Of a stretch of 64,000 bases of DNA, positions 1 to 8,354 are shown one piece after another. The stretch comes from Ancylomarina sp963977525 (lineage in GTDB: Bacteria > Bacteroidota > Bacteroidia > Bacteroidales > Marinifilaceae). The position numbers and the translations under genes were made by a program. The stretch's first letter is position 1; each line of letters opens with the position of its first letter. The notes under the pieces are model-generated. The model did not search any database. It was not told where the DNA came from and was given only the letters and a program-made list of their open reading frames with translations. The DNA lies in contig CAXBPC010000003.1 of assembly GCA_963977525.1 (NCBI GenBank), positions 159,590-223,589 on the forward strand, written 5' to 3'.

Positions 1-83
1 TTTGAAGGCAAAGCATATCCCCCTAATCCAAGAAACAGACCGCCCATTCCTAGTTTCTTAAAAAAATCTCTTCTACTGTTCAT
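1..83 (-). CDS. metallophosphatase / 5'-nucleotidase N-terminal half, N-terminal fragment
   Basis: Only the first 27 codons lie in the window; the gene continues past the left edge. They read from an ATG at 83-81 and begin MNSRRDFFKKLGMGG, a twin-arginine-like signal followed by a Gly/Leu-rich hydrophobic stretch, so export through Tat is likely. The start overlaps the 3' end of the 5'-nucleotidase C-terminal-domain gene by 11 bp, which implies translational coupling. In Bacteroidota the UshA-type nucleotidase is often split into a lipoprotein carrying the C-terminal domain and a Tat-exported metallophosphatase. The phosphatase assignment rests on this arrangement, because no catalytic residue is visible. 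Confidence 0.6.
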   Translation of the reverse strand, partial: MNSRRDFFKKLGMGGLFLGLGGYALPS

Positions 84-852
84 AGTAAATCCTCCCATCT
101 AATTCAGCCTTAATACCTACTCCTGATTTGTATAAGAATTTAGCATGATCAATGATAGCTTCACGAAGTTTCATGTGTATATGACGAAAATTCTCTCTCT
201 TTTCAAAAGAACTCATCCCATCACCACCATTTATAAGGTAATCAATGCTGATAATATGATATTCTTTATTCAAATCAAGTTTTTTCCCTCCAATCTTTAC
301 ATCTACAGCTTCGTCTCCTTTAATTCCCATCTTAATTCCAGAAACGCCTTCACCATCTCTAACTGCAATATATTTCAATACATTTTGAAGATCGGAACCT
401 TTCATGCCAACAATCGCAAGCTTATTCTCAAATGGTAAAAGTTCAAACAATTTTCCTGTAGTAATTTCTCCTTTAGGAAGACTGGTTCTTAAACCGCCAT
501 TATTAATAATAGATATATCAACGCCATACCCAAGTTTATTATCCCAACAGTATTTATTCCCAATAGCTAACATCGCATCAGCAATATAATTACTCAGAAG
601 AGATTCTGGTCTGCCACTCATCATCGCCTCACTTGTAACAGAAACAGGTTGATTCATTTTAAAATCGATACCCTCCTTGTAGGATTTCACCAAGTTAACA
701 AAAGCAGTATCAATAGCAGCCTCAGCATCGAGACTAGCATTTAAAATGTGTTTAGAATCTACAATACCCGCTTGTTCGCGAATAGAAGTCGTACAGGCAA
801 TTAGGAATATCATTCCACTCAGCCAGAAAGCTTTAAATATATGTTTTTGCAT
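73..852 (-). CDS. 5'-nucleotidase C-terminal domain lipoprotein
   Basis: 259 aa. The N-terminus has a lipoprotein signal ending in LIAC (Cys about residue 20), so the mature protein is probably anchored to the outer membrane. The rest matches the substrate-binding C-terminal domain of UshA/5'-nucleotidases: an Asn-Asn-Gly-Gly-Leu-Arg stretch (about residues 116-121), a GEITTGKLFELLPFENKL segment, and a YLINGGDGMSSF segment (about 204-215) typical of the nucleotide-base pocket. The metallophosphatase half is missing and is probably the overlapping downstream gene. The two would act together in periplasmic nucleotide dephosphorylation. Confidence 0.85.
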   Translation of the reverse strand: MQKHIFKAFWLSGMIFLIACTTSIREQAGIVDSKHILNASLDAEAAIDTAFVNLVKSYKEGIDFKMNQPVSVTSEAMMSGRPESLLSNYIADAMLAIGNKYCWDNKLGYGVDISIINNGGLRTSLPKGEITTGKLFELLPFENKLAIVGMKGSDLQNVLKYIAVRDGEGVSGIKMGIKGDEAVDVKIGGKKLDLNKEYHIISIDYLINGGDGMSSFEKRENFRHIHMKLREAIIDHAKFLYKSGVGIKAELDGRIYYEQ

Positions 853-1439
853 CGGATATAAAATAGAATACTTATAGGTCTTTTTACGAGTATAAAAGTA
901 AACAAATCATTTATAAAGCATAGTGATTTGATTTTAGTTGAAGATATTTATTACCAATAAGTTCGATAAAGTTTTGTAAAAAACTGATAATGACTTTATT
1001 TTAAATTTGTAGTATTTATACTAATACCCTAATTACAAATAACTTACAGATCAATCTTATATCTCACGAACTATTGATTACAATATCGATTAATTATAAT
1101 ACCTAATTAACATCAAAATCGATCTTATAAAATATTTCTTATCAGCTATATCTTCGTTAAAAAAGAGGAAAGCATAAGTCGACTATCTCTCTCTTCATTA
1201 TCATGAGTATCTGTATTTTTTTGTCTTCACGATTACACCGCAATAACCTTATCCTCTGTGGCTATCGAGATATTTAAAAATTATTATTTAACGCCGGAGT
1301 TGCATTTATGGCTTGAATTCAGCTAATTAATAACTACACTCTATTATTAACGCATACTTGCAGTTAAAGCATAGTCAAAATCGCCATACCACCTACTACC
1401 CCCAAGCTTAACGATTGTAAAGCCAACGGATATAAGTCG
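853..1439. other. AT-rich intergenic region without a recognisable gene
   Basis: This is 587 bp between the 5'-nucleotidase start and a 21-bp repeat array. It is very AT-rich on the left (853-1150). I see no convincing ORF, RNA gene or terminator. Degenerate GTTAAA-like words at 1363 and about 1417 may be decayed outer units of the array that begins at 1440. Confidence 0.5.
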
Positions 1440-1586
1440 GTTAAACCCCAGAGATAGAACTTTAAGGGCGAGTTTATCTGCGTTAAACCCAAACTTAAGT
1501 AAGTTAAATTCAACTACAAGCATGTTAAAGATGAGTTTATCAATGTTAAAGGAGAGAACGAATATGTTAAAGCCTAAAAATCAAAA
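1440..1586. repeat. 21-bp periodic array A (7 degenerate units)
   Basis: The word GTTAAA (TTTAAG in one unit) begins at 1440, 1461, 1482, 1503, 1524, 1545 and 1566, a spacing of exactly 21 bp with no slippage. The 15 bp between anchors are poorly conserved. The last unit overlaps the stop codon of dinB (1574-1576). 21 bp is two helical turns, so every anchor lies on the same DNA face. Two other intergenic arrays in this window (14685 and 42398) share the period but not the sequence. Function unknown. Confidence 0.75.
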
Positions 1587-2644
1587 GTTAGCTGTATAAC
1601 TTCATTAGGCTTTATTTGATTAGATACTCCTATTCCCAGCAAACGAACACTATCTGATAATTCAAGTTGGGCAAGTAAATTATTAGCTAATTCTGATATT
1701 TCTTCATAGTCAACAATCTCATGCAAAACCGTTCGAGATCGCGTAATTTGTTCAAAACTGCTATACTTAATTTTCAAACTTATGGTACGCCCCTTAAATT
1801 TTGTTCGTTGCAAACGTTTATGTAGATCTAAAGTAGCCTCCTCTAATCGTTTTTTTAATTCATCCTTAGTTCTAAGGTCATCTAAAAAAGTATTCTCTGT
1901 ACTCACAGATTTCCTTATTCGATTTGGATTAACTTCTCGATGATCAATACCTCGAGCAATATTATAGTAGTAAGCACCATTCTTTCCAAATAAGCGAGTC
2001 AAATCCAACAGAGATCGCTTCTTTAAATCTTTCCCATGAAAGATACCGATTTGATGCATTTTTTCAGCTGTCACTTTCCCAACTCCAAAAAACTTCTCGA
2101 TGCTCAATTTTTCAATAAAGGATTCTACCATTTTCGGTTTTATCACAAACAAACCATCAGGCTTTTCATGGTCAGATGCAATTTTTGCCAAAAATTTATT
2201 TACCGAAATACCAGCAGAAGCGATCAAGCCAGTCTCTTCTTTTACTTGCTTCTTAATCTCTTCAGCAATTGCAGTAGCAGAAGGTAAACCTTTTTTATTG
2301 TGAGTTACATCTAAAAAAGCTTCATCAATTGATAAGGGCTCAACCAAGTCGGTAAATTCATGAAAAATTGCCATTATCTGATTCGAAATCTCCTTATACC
2401 TAGAGTGACGTGGCGTTACAAATATTAGATGCGGACAGCGCTTCAGTGCAGATTTTGATGGCATAGCAGATCGTACGCCAAATTTCCTTGCCTCGTAGCT
2501 TGCAGCTGCAACAACGCCTCTATCTCCTCCTCCTCCGACAGCTACAGCTTTCCCTTTCAACTCTGGCTGATCTTTTTGTTCAACCGAAGCAAAAAAAGCA
2601 TCCATGTCAATATGAATTATCTTCCTGATTATTTCCTCACTCAT
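1574..2644 (-). CDS. dinB: DNA polymerase IV (Y-family translesion polymerase)
   Basis: 356 aa, normal length for DinB. It shows the N-terminal metal-binding motif IIHIDMDAFFASVEQ (about residues 10-24), the catalytic SIDEAFLDVT motif (about 104-113), the HhH thumb region around FFGVGKVTAEKMHQIGI, and a C-terminal little-finger domain. The last residues, QLTFDF, look like a beta-clamp-binding peptide. The enzyme carries out low-fidelity synthesis past DNA lesions. It diverges from the MATE exporter gene across a 150-bp intergenic space, and its 3' end abuts 21-bp array A. No LexA-type operator was recognised. Confidence 0.95.
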   Translation of the reverse strand: MSEEIIRKIIHIDMDAFFASVEQKDQPELKGKAVAVGGGGDRGVVAAASYEARKFGVRSAMPSKSALKRCPHLIFVTPRHSRYKEISNQIMAIFHEFTDLVEPLSIDEAFLDVTHNKKGLPSATAIAEEIKKQVKEETGLIASAGISVNKFLAKIASDHEKPDGLFVIKPKMVESFIEKLSIEKFFGVGKVTAEKMHQIGIFHGKDLKKRSLLDLTRLFGKNGAYYYNIARGIDHREVNPNRIRKSVSTENTFLDDLRTKDELKKRLEEATLDLHKRLQRTKFKGRTISLKIKYSSFEQITRSRTVLHEIVDYEEISELANNLLAQLELSDSVRLLGIGVSNQIKPNEVIQLTFDF

Positions 2645-2676
2645 AATGGCTACAAGATCTGAATTTATCGATCTAT

Positions 2677-2709
2677 TTTCAATAATATCGCTTGTATTTC
2701 TTAATTTTG
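2677..2709 (+). promoter_or_regulatory. putative Bacteroidota housekeeping promoter of the MATE gene
   Basis: A -7 element TAATTTTG (2702-2709) matches the TAnnTTTG consensus exactly. A weaker TTTC (2677-2680) lies 21 bp upstream in the -33 position. It lies in the dinB/MATE divergent space and would give a leader of about 75-80 nt. Confidence 0.4.
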
Positions 2710-2794
2710 CTGGACTATTAAAAGAAAGACTTATTTAATTCGATTCTAATAAGTTTACTTACATTCTCCATTTCAATCAATTAAAGTCAATTTA

Positions 2795-4330
2795 GTGTCG
2801 CAGATAAAAGATTTTACTACAGGAAATATATTTCCACAAATACTCAAACTCGCTATTCCGATCATAGCTACCTCATTTGTACAAATGGCGTATAATATGA
2901 CTGATATGGCTTGGCTTGGTCGTGTAGGTAGTGAAACAGTGAGCGCTGTAGGTATAGCTATTTACATAGTATGGTTTGGCGCATCTCTCATGTTTATTCC
3001 AAAAATTGGCGCTGAGGTTTGTATCTCACAATCTATAGGACGAAAAAATATGGATGATGCTAAAGCGTTTACTAGAAATGCTTTCGGCTTATCATTCCTT
3101 ATTGCCATTGGTTTTGGATTCCTAGTCTGGTTATTGACTGGGCCAATTGTCAGTCTCTTTCAAATTGAAAGTGATTTTGTTAATGAAACAGCCTTTGTTT
3201 ATCTAAGAATCGTTGCCATTGGTATGCCCTTTACCTTTTCCAATATTACACTTTCTGGAATATATAATGGAACTGGTAATTCAAAAGTTCCTTTCTATGT
3301 TAACGCTGTAGGTTTAATTCTGAATATGATACTCGATCCTATCCTAATTTTTGGATGGGGCAGCATTCCTGCAATGGGTGCTGAAGGTGCTGGAATTGCC
3401 ACAGTAGCATCACAAATCCTAGTTTTCGCATTATTTATAGTTCTCCTAAAAGGGAAAAATAATCCTTTAAATACGAAGAAGTATTTAGGCAAATTGCAGA
3501 AGAAATTCTTAAACCCAATTATTAAAATTGGTGGCCCTGTTGCTCTTCAATCAGCTTGCTTCGCTTTACTTTCAATGGTACTTGCACGGGTGATGAATGA
3601 TATTGCTCAGGGAAATAGCATCCCTTTTTCCGTACAATCAATCGGATCACAAATTGAAGCTCTTTCGTGGATGACAGCCTTAGGTTTTTCATCAGCACTC
3701 GGAACTTTTACAGGCCAAAACTATGGCGCTAAGCGTTGGGATCGAATTCAAAAAGGCTTTTTCATTACGCTGGGAATTGCTTCAACTTTAGGTCTTTTAA
3801 GTACCGTTTTGTTTTACTTTTTTGGCGCCGAAGTGTTTAGTTTATTCATTAAACAAAGCGAACCTGAAGTTTTAAAAATGGGAGTTGTTTATTTGATGAT
3901 TCTTAGTTTTTCTCAGGTTTTCATGAGTATTGAGATTACTGCTACCGGTGCATTTAATGGAATCGGCAAAGCCATGCCACCAACTATCATTGGAATAGTC
4001 GGAAACGTTCTACGCATCCCATTTGCTTTTATTTTTGCTTACAGTTTAGTGGACATGCTACCCCCTTTTTCAGAATATCTTAATCCTGAGTCTATACCTG
4101 TAACTTCTGTATGGTGGGGCCTTACTCTATCAAGTATTCTAAAAGGACTTTTTCTGTTCTTTGGATTTTTGATTTTATTAGTTCGTCATCCTGAAAATAA
4201 TCAAGAGCTACCTTTCCAGAAAAAATGGATCAATCTTCTGCCAAGTCGAATAAGACAACAGGCAGCGGTTATATCACCATTAGATCAGGAAGCTAAAATC
4301 AAACTAGAACAAAAAACCATCAATCAATAA
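2795..4330 (+). CDS. MATE family efflux transporter
   Basis: 511 aa with about twelve hydrophobic segments. The N-terminus (FTTGNIFPQILKLAIPII) and the MTDMAWLGRVGSETVSAVG segment are typical of MATE (NorM/DinF-like) exporters, which expel cationic drugs or metabolites using a Na+ or H+ gradient. The frame begins at a GTG (2795); no in-frame ATG precedes the conserved N-terminus, so GTG is taken as the start. A hydrophilic C-terminal tail of about 45 residues is longer than usual. mnmD starts 8 bp downstream, so the two are probably co-transcribed. Substrate cannot be inferred. Confidence 0.9.
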   Translation: MSQIKDFTTGNIFPQILKLAIPIIATSFVQMAYNMTDMAWLGRVGSETVSAVGIAIYIVWFGASLMFIPKIGAEVCISQSIGRKNMDDAKAFTRNAFGLSFLIAIGFGFLVWLLTGPIVSLFQIESDFVNETAFVYLRIVAIGMPFTFSNITLSGIYNGTGNSKVPFYVNAVGLILNMILDPILIFGWGSIPAMGAEGAGIATVASQILVFALFIVLLKGKNNPLNTKKYLGKLQKKFLNPIIKIGGPVALQSACFALLSMVLARVMNDIAQGNSIPFSVQSIGSQIEALSWMTALGFSSALGTFTGQNYGAKRWDRIQKGFFITLGIASTLGLLSTVLFYFFGAEVFSLFIKQSEPEVLKMGVVYLMILSFSQVFMSIEITATGAFNGIGKAMPPTIIGIVGNVLRIPFAFIFAYSLVDMLPPFSEYLNPESIPVTSVWWGLTLSSILKGLFLFFGFLILLVRHPENNQELPFQKKWINLLPSRIRQQAAVISPLDQEAKIKLEQKTINQ

Positions 4331-4338
4331 ATTTTATC

Positions 4339-5037
4339 ATGCTGAAAAGAGAGATTAAATTAACCGAAGATGGTTCTCATACCATATTTATTCCTGAGCT
4401 AAACGAACATTATCATTCAACTCATGGGGCAATACAAGAAGCTATTCATGTCTATATCAACGCTGGCTTAAAATTTTCAGATAAGAACCCAATTCGTATT
4501 TTGGAAATTGGTTTTGGAACAGGTCTTAACACATATTTAAGTCTTGTGGAAGCTGAAAACAACAAAAGATCTATTGTTTATCATAGCTTAGAGCGTTATC
4601 CTATCGAAGAGGAACAATTGAAAGTTCTCAATTATCCCGACTTAATAGATTTTGAGAGACGTGATTTATTTAAGGAGATACACAAGAAAGAATGGAATCA
4701 ATCTTGCGAAATATCTAATAATTTTAATCTGAAAAAAATAAGTGGCGACTTAAAACAAGTAGACTTCGAAGATAAATATGATCTCATATTTTTCGATGCC
4801 TTCGCTCCTGATATTCAACCTGAGTTATGGACTGAAACAATCTTTAAGAAACTTTACGATTGTACAAATACCAACGCCATCTTAATGACTTATTGCTCTA
4901 AAGGAATTGTAAAACGTGCACTTCGAGCATCTGGTTTTGAAGTAAAAAGATTAGCAGGTCCTCCTGGCAAACATCATATTTTAAGAGCAACAAAAATTGA
5001 AGATTTTGAATTTAATTGTCAAAATTCAAAAGATTAA
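4339..5037 (+). CDS. mnmD: tRNA 5-aminomethyl-2-thiouridine methyltransferase, MnmD-type
   Basis: 232 aa. The SAM-binding motif EIGFGTGLNTYL (about residues 52-63) and the DLIFFDAFAPDIQPELWT segment (about 148-165) are characteristic of the MnmD methyltransferase domain, which is fused to an oxidase domain in E. coli MnmC. Here it stands alone, as is common in Bacteroidota. It would finish the wobble modification mnm5s2U34 in tRNAs for Lys, Glu and Gln. It lies 8 bp after the MATE exporter stop codon, with no obvious functional link between the two. Confidence 0.88.
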   Translation: MLKREIKLTEDGSHTIFIPELNEHYHSTHGAIQEAIHVYINAGLKFSDKNPIRILEIGFGTGLNTYLSLVEAENNKRSIVYHSLERYPIEEEQLKVLNYPDLIDFERRDLFKEIHKKEWNQSCEISNNFNLKKISGDLKQVDFEDKYDLIFFDAFAPDIQPELWTETIFKKLYDCTNTNAILMTYCSKGIVKRALRASGFEVKRLAGPPGKHHILRATKIEDFEFNCQNSKD

Positions 5038-5254
5038 AAAAACCTTAAAAAACAAGTCCAATTCTCGCATTCTTGGAGAAAACTATTAACTTAGGCCTTT
5101 GTTTTTTCAAGCAGACATAATAAGTTGAAAAACAATAAAGTAACTAAATATTGATATTTCTTAAAAACTAACAATAATCATTTCAGCTGCAAGTATTTTA
5201 GTATCTGCATTTTGAAAGCTTGTTATCAATTTTGAGAAAAATAATTTTGAATAG

Positions 5255-5857
5255 ATGAAATATACAGAAGAACAAGATAAGGTAAGCTATTGCCTTGGTT
5301 TAAGCATTGCAAGCAATTTAATCACATCGGGTGTTAAGACTATAAGCACTGAACCATTTGTTGAAGCTCTTGATGCTGCATTTAATGGTAAAATGCCTGA
5401 GTTATCTCCAGAAGAGGCTAATGGTATTCTGCAGGAATTTTTTGGTAAAATGCAAGAAGAGCAAGCTGGACAAGCTATTGGTGAAGGAAAAACTTTCCTA
5501 GAAGAGAACAAAAAAGCTGAAGGTGTAACTGAATTAGAAAGCGGTCTTCAGTACCAAATTATTACTGAAGGAAAAGGTGACAAGCCTAAGGCTACTGATA
5601 GCGTTAAGTGTCATTATCATGGAACATTGATTAACGGAACTGTTTTCGATAGCTCTGTAGATCGTGGCGAGCCTACTACATTCCCAGTAAGTGGTGTAAT
5701 TGCAGGATGGGTAGAAGCTCTTCAATTGATGCCTATTGGATCTAAATGGAAATTAGTTGTTCCTTCGAACCTTGCATATGGTGAACAAGGTGCTGGTAAC
5801 CTTATTGGACCGCACACAACTCTTATTTTTGAAGTAGAGTTATTAGAGGTCGTATAA
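5255..5857 (+). CDS. FKBP-type peptidyl-prolyl isomerase (cytoplasmic)
   Basis: 200 aa without a signal peptide. Residues about 1-85 form the helical FKBP N-terminal dimerisation domain seen in Mip/FkpA (starting YTEEQDKVSYCLGLSIASNL). Residues about 100-200 are the FKBP fold, with VFDSSVDRGEPTTFPV, IAGWVEALQLMPIGSKW and the closing LIFEVELLEV. It would catalyse prolyl isomerisation and chaperone proteins. It is 31 bp upstream of a lipoprotein paralogue with the same domain order, suggesting a tandem duplication that gave one cytoplasmic and one exported form. Confidence 0.9.
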   Translation: MKYTEEQDKVSYCLGLSIASNLITSGVKTISTEPFVEALDAAFNGKMPELSPEEANGILQEFFGKMQEEQAGQAIGEGKTFLEENKKAEGVTELESGLQYQIITEGKGDKPKATDSVKCHYHGTLINGTVFDSSVDRGEPTTFPVSGVIAGWVEALQLMPIGSKWKLVVPSNLAYGEQGAGNLIGPHTTLIFEVELLEVV

Positions 5858-5888
5858 TTTTTTACAGATAAACTAAATATTCAAGACA

Positions 5889-6596
5889 ATGAAATTAAAA
5901 GCATTAACACTTGCATTAGGACTAGGCGTATTCGCATTTAGCTCTTGCGACAAGAAAGTAGATACTAACATGGCTTTAAACTCAACAGTTGATTCTGTAA
6001 GCTATAGCATTGGTGCTAGTTTCGGTGGAAACTTATTAAAAAATTCTTTAAATGAGGTTAACCAAGACGCTCTTTTAGCTGGTTTAAACGCTGCTTTAGC
6101 TCAGGAAGATTTAAGAATTGACCAAAAAGCTGGTGGAGCTATCATCAACAAGTATATTACTGAACTTAAAACAAAATCTGCTGAAGCAAACATCGCTATT
6201 GGAGAGAAATTCCTTGCTGATAACAAAGTAAAAGAAGGTGTTGTTACTACAGAAACTGGACTTCAGTACAAAGTTTTAACTGCTGGAACAGGTGTTATCC
6301 CAACAAAAGATCAGGAAGTAAGTGTTCACTACCGTGGAACAACTATCGATGGTAAGGAATTTGACTCTTCATATAAAGGTGGCAAACCAGTTACTTTCAT
6401 GCCAACTCGTGTAATCAAAGGATGGACTGAAGCATTACAATTGATGCCTGTTGGTTCTAAGTGGGAATTATATATTCCTTCTGCTTTAGCTTATGGCCCT
6501 CGTGGAGCAGGTGCTAATATTGGACCAAACTCAACTTTAATTTTCGAAGTCGAACTTCTTGAAATTGTTGAAAAAGCAGCTCCTGCTAAGAAATAG
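5889..6596 (+). CDS. FKBP-type peptidyl-prolyl isomerase lipoprotein
   Basis: 235 aa. The signal peptide ends in a lipobox (FSSC, Cys about residue 20), which places the enzyme at the periplasmic face of a membrane. The N-terminal helical domain (VDSVSYSIGASFGGNLL) and FKBP domain (EFDSSYKGGKPVTFMP, IKGWTEALQLMPVGSKW, LIFEVELLEIVE) parallel the upstream cytoplasmic paralogue closely. It probably assists envelope protein folding. It ends the operon; a strong hairpin and T-tract follow at 6653. Confidence 0.92.
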   Translation: MKLKALTLALGLGVFAFSSCDKKVDTNMALNSTVDSVSYSIGASFGGNLLKNSLNEVNQDALLAGLNAALAQEDLRIDQKAGGAIINKYITELKTKSAEANIAIGEKFLADNKVKEGVVTTETGLQYKVLTAGTGVIPTKDQEVSVHYRGTTIDGKEFDSSYKGGKPVTFMPTRVIKGWTEALQLMPVGSKWELYIPSALAYGPRGAGANIGPNSTLIFEVELLEIVEKAAPAKK

Positions 6597-6652
6597 TTTT
6601 AGAAATAGATAGATAATTTAAAGAACCTGTTTCATCAGGTCTCTATCAAAAT

Positions 6653-6690
6653 ATTCCCTTTTCGATTTATATCGGGAAGGGATTTTTTTT
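6653..6690 (+). terminator. intrinsic terminator of the FKBP operon
   Basis: Inverted repeat ATTCCCTTTTCGAT / ATCGGGAAGGGAT with a short loop, followed by eight T residues. Confidence 0.85.
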
Positions 6691-6694
6691 CCCT

Positions 6695-6724
6695 TTTGTG
6701 AGTACAATTCTTTTCTTAGCTTTG
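6695..6724 (+). promoter_or_regulatory. putative housekeeping promoter of the cyclophilin gene
   Basis: TTTG (6695-6698), an 18-bp spacer and TAGCTTTG (6717-6724) match the Bacteroidota -33/-7 consensus at every defined position. It lies directly after a terminator. The implied leader to the ATG at 6943 is about 210 nt, which is unusually long. Confidence 0.6.
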
Positions 6725-6942
6725 TAAACTGATTGATATTAAAGAGCCCAATTTATAATAGAAAGTTTAGTAAGAAGTCAAGTTCTTACTCACTAGTTAT
6801 TTACAGTTAAGCTAACTCATAATCAAAGCTTAGAGATAATCACTGATTTCGATTATTTTCCGTCAAGAAAAGGCATTTTAAAAGAAAATGAGTACTTTCA
6901 ATCTCCAATTTTAGTGATTAGAAATAAATAAAAATCAAAGAT

Positions 6943-7380
6943 ATGTTACAAGCAGAAATTCATACAGGTAAAGGTCTAATGAAGGTTGAATTCTTCCAAG
7001 AAGATGCACCTACTACCGTTCAAAACTTTGTTGATCTTTCGGAAAAAGGATTTTACGATGGCTTAACTTTTCACCGTGTAATTCCAAACTTTGTTATTCA
7101 AGGTGGATGTCCTGATGGTACTGGAGCAGGTGGACCTGGTCATACTATCAAATGTGAATTAACTGGTGGCAACCAATTCCACGATAAGGGTGTTCTTTCT
7201 ATGGCTCACGCTGGAAGAAATACAGGTGGATCTCAATTCTTCATTTGCCACAGTCGCGAAAATACAGCTCACTTAGATCGTCAGCATACTTGTTTCGGTA
7301 AAGTTATCGAAGGTCTAGAAGTAATCGATCTTATTAAAGGTGGAGACACTATCGAGAAAATCGTAATTATTAAAGAGTAA
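6943..7380 (+). CDS. cyclophilin-type peptidyl-prolyl cis-trans isomerase
   Basis: 145 aa, a minimal single-domain cyclophilin without a signal peptide, so probably cytoplasmic. Diagnostic segments are FHRVIPNFVIQGGCPDGTG (about residues 45-63), with the catalytic Arg and the Gln of the active site, and GSQFFICH (about 97-104). The third prolyl isomerase within 2 kb, it makes this region a small folding cluster, although it has its own promoter. DUF3127 follows after 50 bp. Confidence 0.93.
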   Translation: MLQAEIHTGKGLMKVEFFQEDAPTTVQNFVDLSEKGFYDGLTFHRVIPNFVIQGGCPDGTGAGGPGHTIKCELTGGNQFHDKGVLSMAHAGRNTGGSQFFICHSRENTAHLDRQHTCFGKVIEGLEVIDLIKGGDTIEKIVIIKE

Positions 7381-7430
7381 TTTACAATAACCAAACATTA
7401 GTAGTTACTTACTAAGCAAAAGATATTAAT

Positions 7431-7799
7431 ATGAATTTTGAAATTAACGGTAAGGTTATCCTTAAAGAGGAAACTCAACAAATAAGCGATCGTTTTAAGA
7501 AAAGAGAATTTGTAATTGAAGTTGAAAATGAAAGAAATTCTGATTGGAATGACTTCATTAAATTTCAATTGACTCAAGATCGTTGTGATTTATTAGAGAC
7601 TGTTTCTGTTAACGAAGAGATTAAAGTTTCTTTCAACATTAAAGGTCGAAAATGGGAAAAAGATGGGAAAGTAAATTACTTTTCAAATCTTGAAGCTTGG
7701 AGAATTGAAAAAATGCAAGCGGCAGCTGCTGCTGAAATGCCAGAATTCAATGCTGCTGATATGCCTCCAGCGCCAGAAGAAGATGATCTTCCATTCTAG
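7431..7799 (+). CDS. DUF3127 domain protein (OB-fold, SSB-like)
   Basis: 122 aa. The sequence starts MNFEINGKVILKEETQQI and contains WNDFIKFQLTQDRCDLLE, FNIKGRKWEKDGK and YFSNLEAWRIE. It ends in an acidic Ala/Pro-rich tail with EEDDLPF as the last residues. This is the pattern of DUF3127, a family with an SSB-like OB fold. The acidic C-terminus ending in a hydrophobic Pro-Phe resembles the protein-interaction tail of bacterial SSB (DDDIPF). A nucleic-acid-binding role is inferred from that. A clean bidirectional terminator follows. Confidence 0.8.
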   Translation: MNFEINGKVILKEETQQISDRFKKREFVIEVENERNSDWNDFIKFQLTQDRCDLLETVSVNEEIKVSFNIKGRKWEKDGKVNYFSNLEAWRIEKMQAAAAAEMPEFNAADMPPAPEEDDLPF

Positions 7800-7812
7800 G
7801 AATTAAATACAC

Positions 7813-7850
7813 ATAAAAAAATGCTGTCGAATTATCGACAGCATTTTTTG
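7813..7850. terminator. bidirectional intrinsic terminator
   Basis: Perfect stem ATGCTGTCGA / TCGACAGCAT with an ATTA loop, preceded by an A-run and followed by a T-run. It can therefore end transcription of the DUF3127 gene (+) and of the sigma-factor operon (-). Confidence 0.9.
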
Positions 7851-7868
7851 TGCTTTAAAAACAAGGTT

Positions 7869-8291
7869 TTATGACTGATGTAACATCTTTTTAGCTAAAT
7901 TATCGAATACAACTAAAGAAACACCTGCTACCATTATTATATATACGATTGGAGGCAGACTAACCATACGATCGACTACCCCTAATAATAAGTCATGAAT
8001 TGGTTGAATTAAAATTACATTTAGTTGCTTGATCAATGGATGTTCCCAAGATGCAACAATGCTGTGCACATCAGTTCCTAAAAGGATAACAACGCCTAAC
8101 AAAACAATGGCAATTATAATAAGTAAACGCTTTATTGGCATTTTCTTCTTCACGCTCACCGAATTGACTAGCCAGTCTTGCATCACGTCATCCATCACAT
8201 TTTTTGTGAAATCAGTCGATGGCTCCTCAAGCTCAACATCACTCAAAAGCTTTTTAATAAATTCGTCTTTATATATATCTTCTTTTTGCAT
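7869..8291 (-). CDS. membrane protein downstream of ECF sigma factor (possible anti-sigma or modulator)
   Basis: 140 aa. About 50 hydrophilic residues at the N-terminus are followed by a strong transmembrane segment (about residues 55-75, RLLIIIAIVLLGVVILLG), a periplasmic loop, and a second segment near residues 113-131. No family was recognised. The N-terminal cytoplasmic part, its position 63 bp after an ECF sigma gene on the same strand, and the small size fit a membrane partner that senses envelope conditions. No zinc-binding HxxxCxxC motif of a classical anti-sigma factor is present, so this role is an inference from context. Confidence 0.6.
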   Translation of the reverse strand: MQKEDIYKDEFIKKLLSDVELEEPSTDFTKNVMDDVMQDWLVNSVSVKKKMPIKRLLIIIAIVLLGVVILLGTDVHSIVASWEHPLIKQLNVILIQPIHDLLLGVVDRMVSLPPIVYIIMVAGVSLVVFDNLAKKMLHQS

Positions 8292-8354
8292 AAGTTCTAA
8301 GTTTAATCAATTAGAAAAAGCAAGTTTATTTTTGTTGTCTCCTGATATCTCTTT

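Larger units (their letters stand above)
6597..6942. other. intergenic region with terminator, promoter and long leader
   Basis: This 346-bp space holds the terminator of the FKBP operon (6653-6690) and a good TTTG/TAnnTTTG promoter (6695-6724). The remaining stretch of about 210 bp is the untranslated leader of the cyclophilin gene. I found no known riboswitch or ORF in that leader. Confidence 0.5.

Noticed and set aside
1440..1586. Possible CRISPR array (also considered for 14685 and 42398)
   Set aside because: Units are 21 or 42 bp without a constant repeat plus unique spacer pattern, and no cas gene is in the window.
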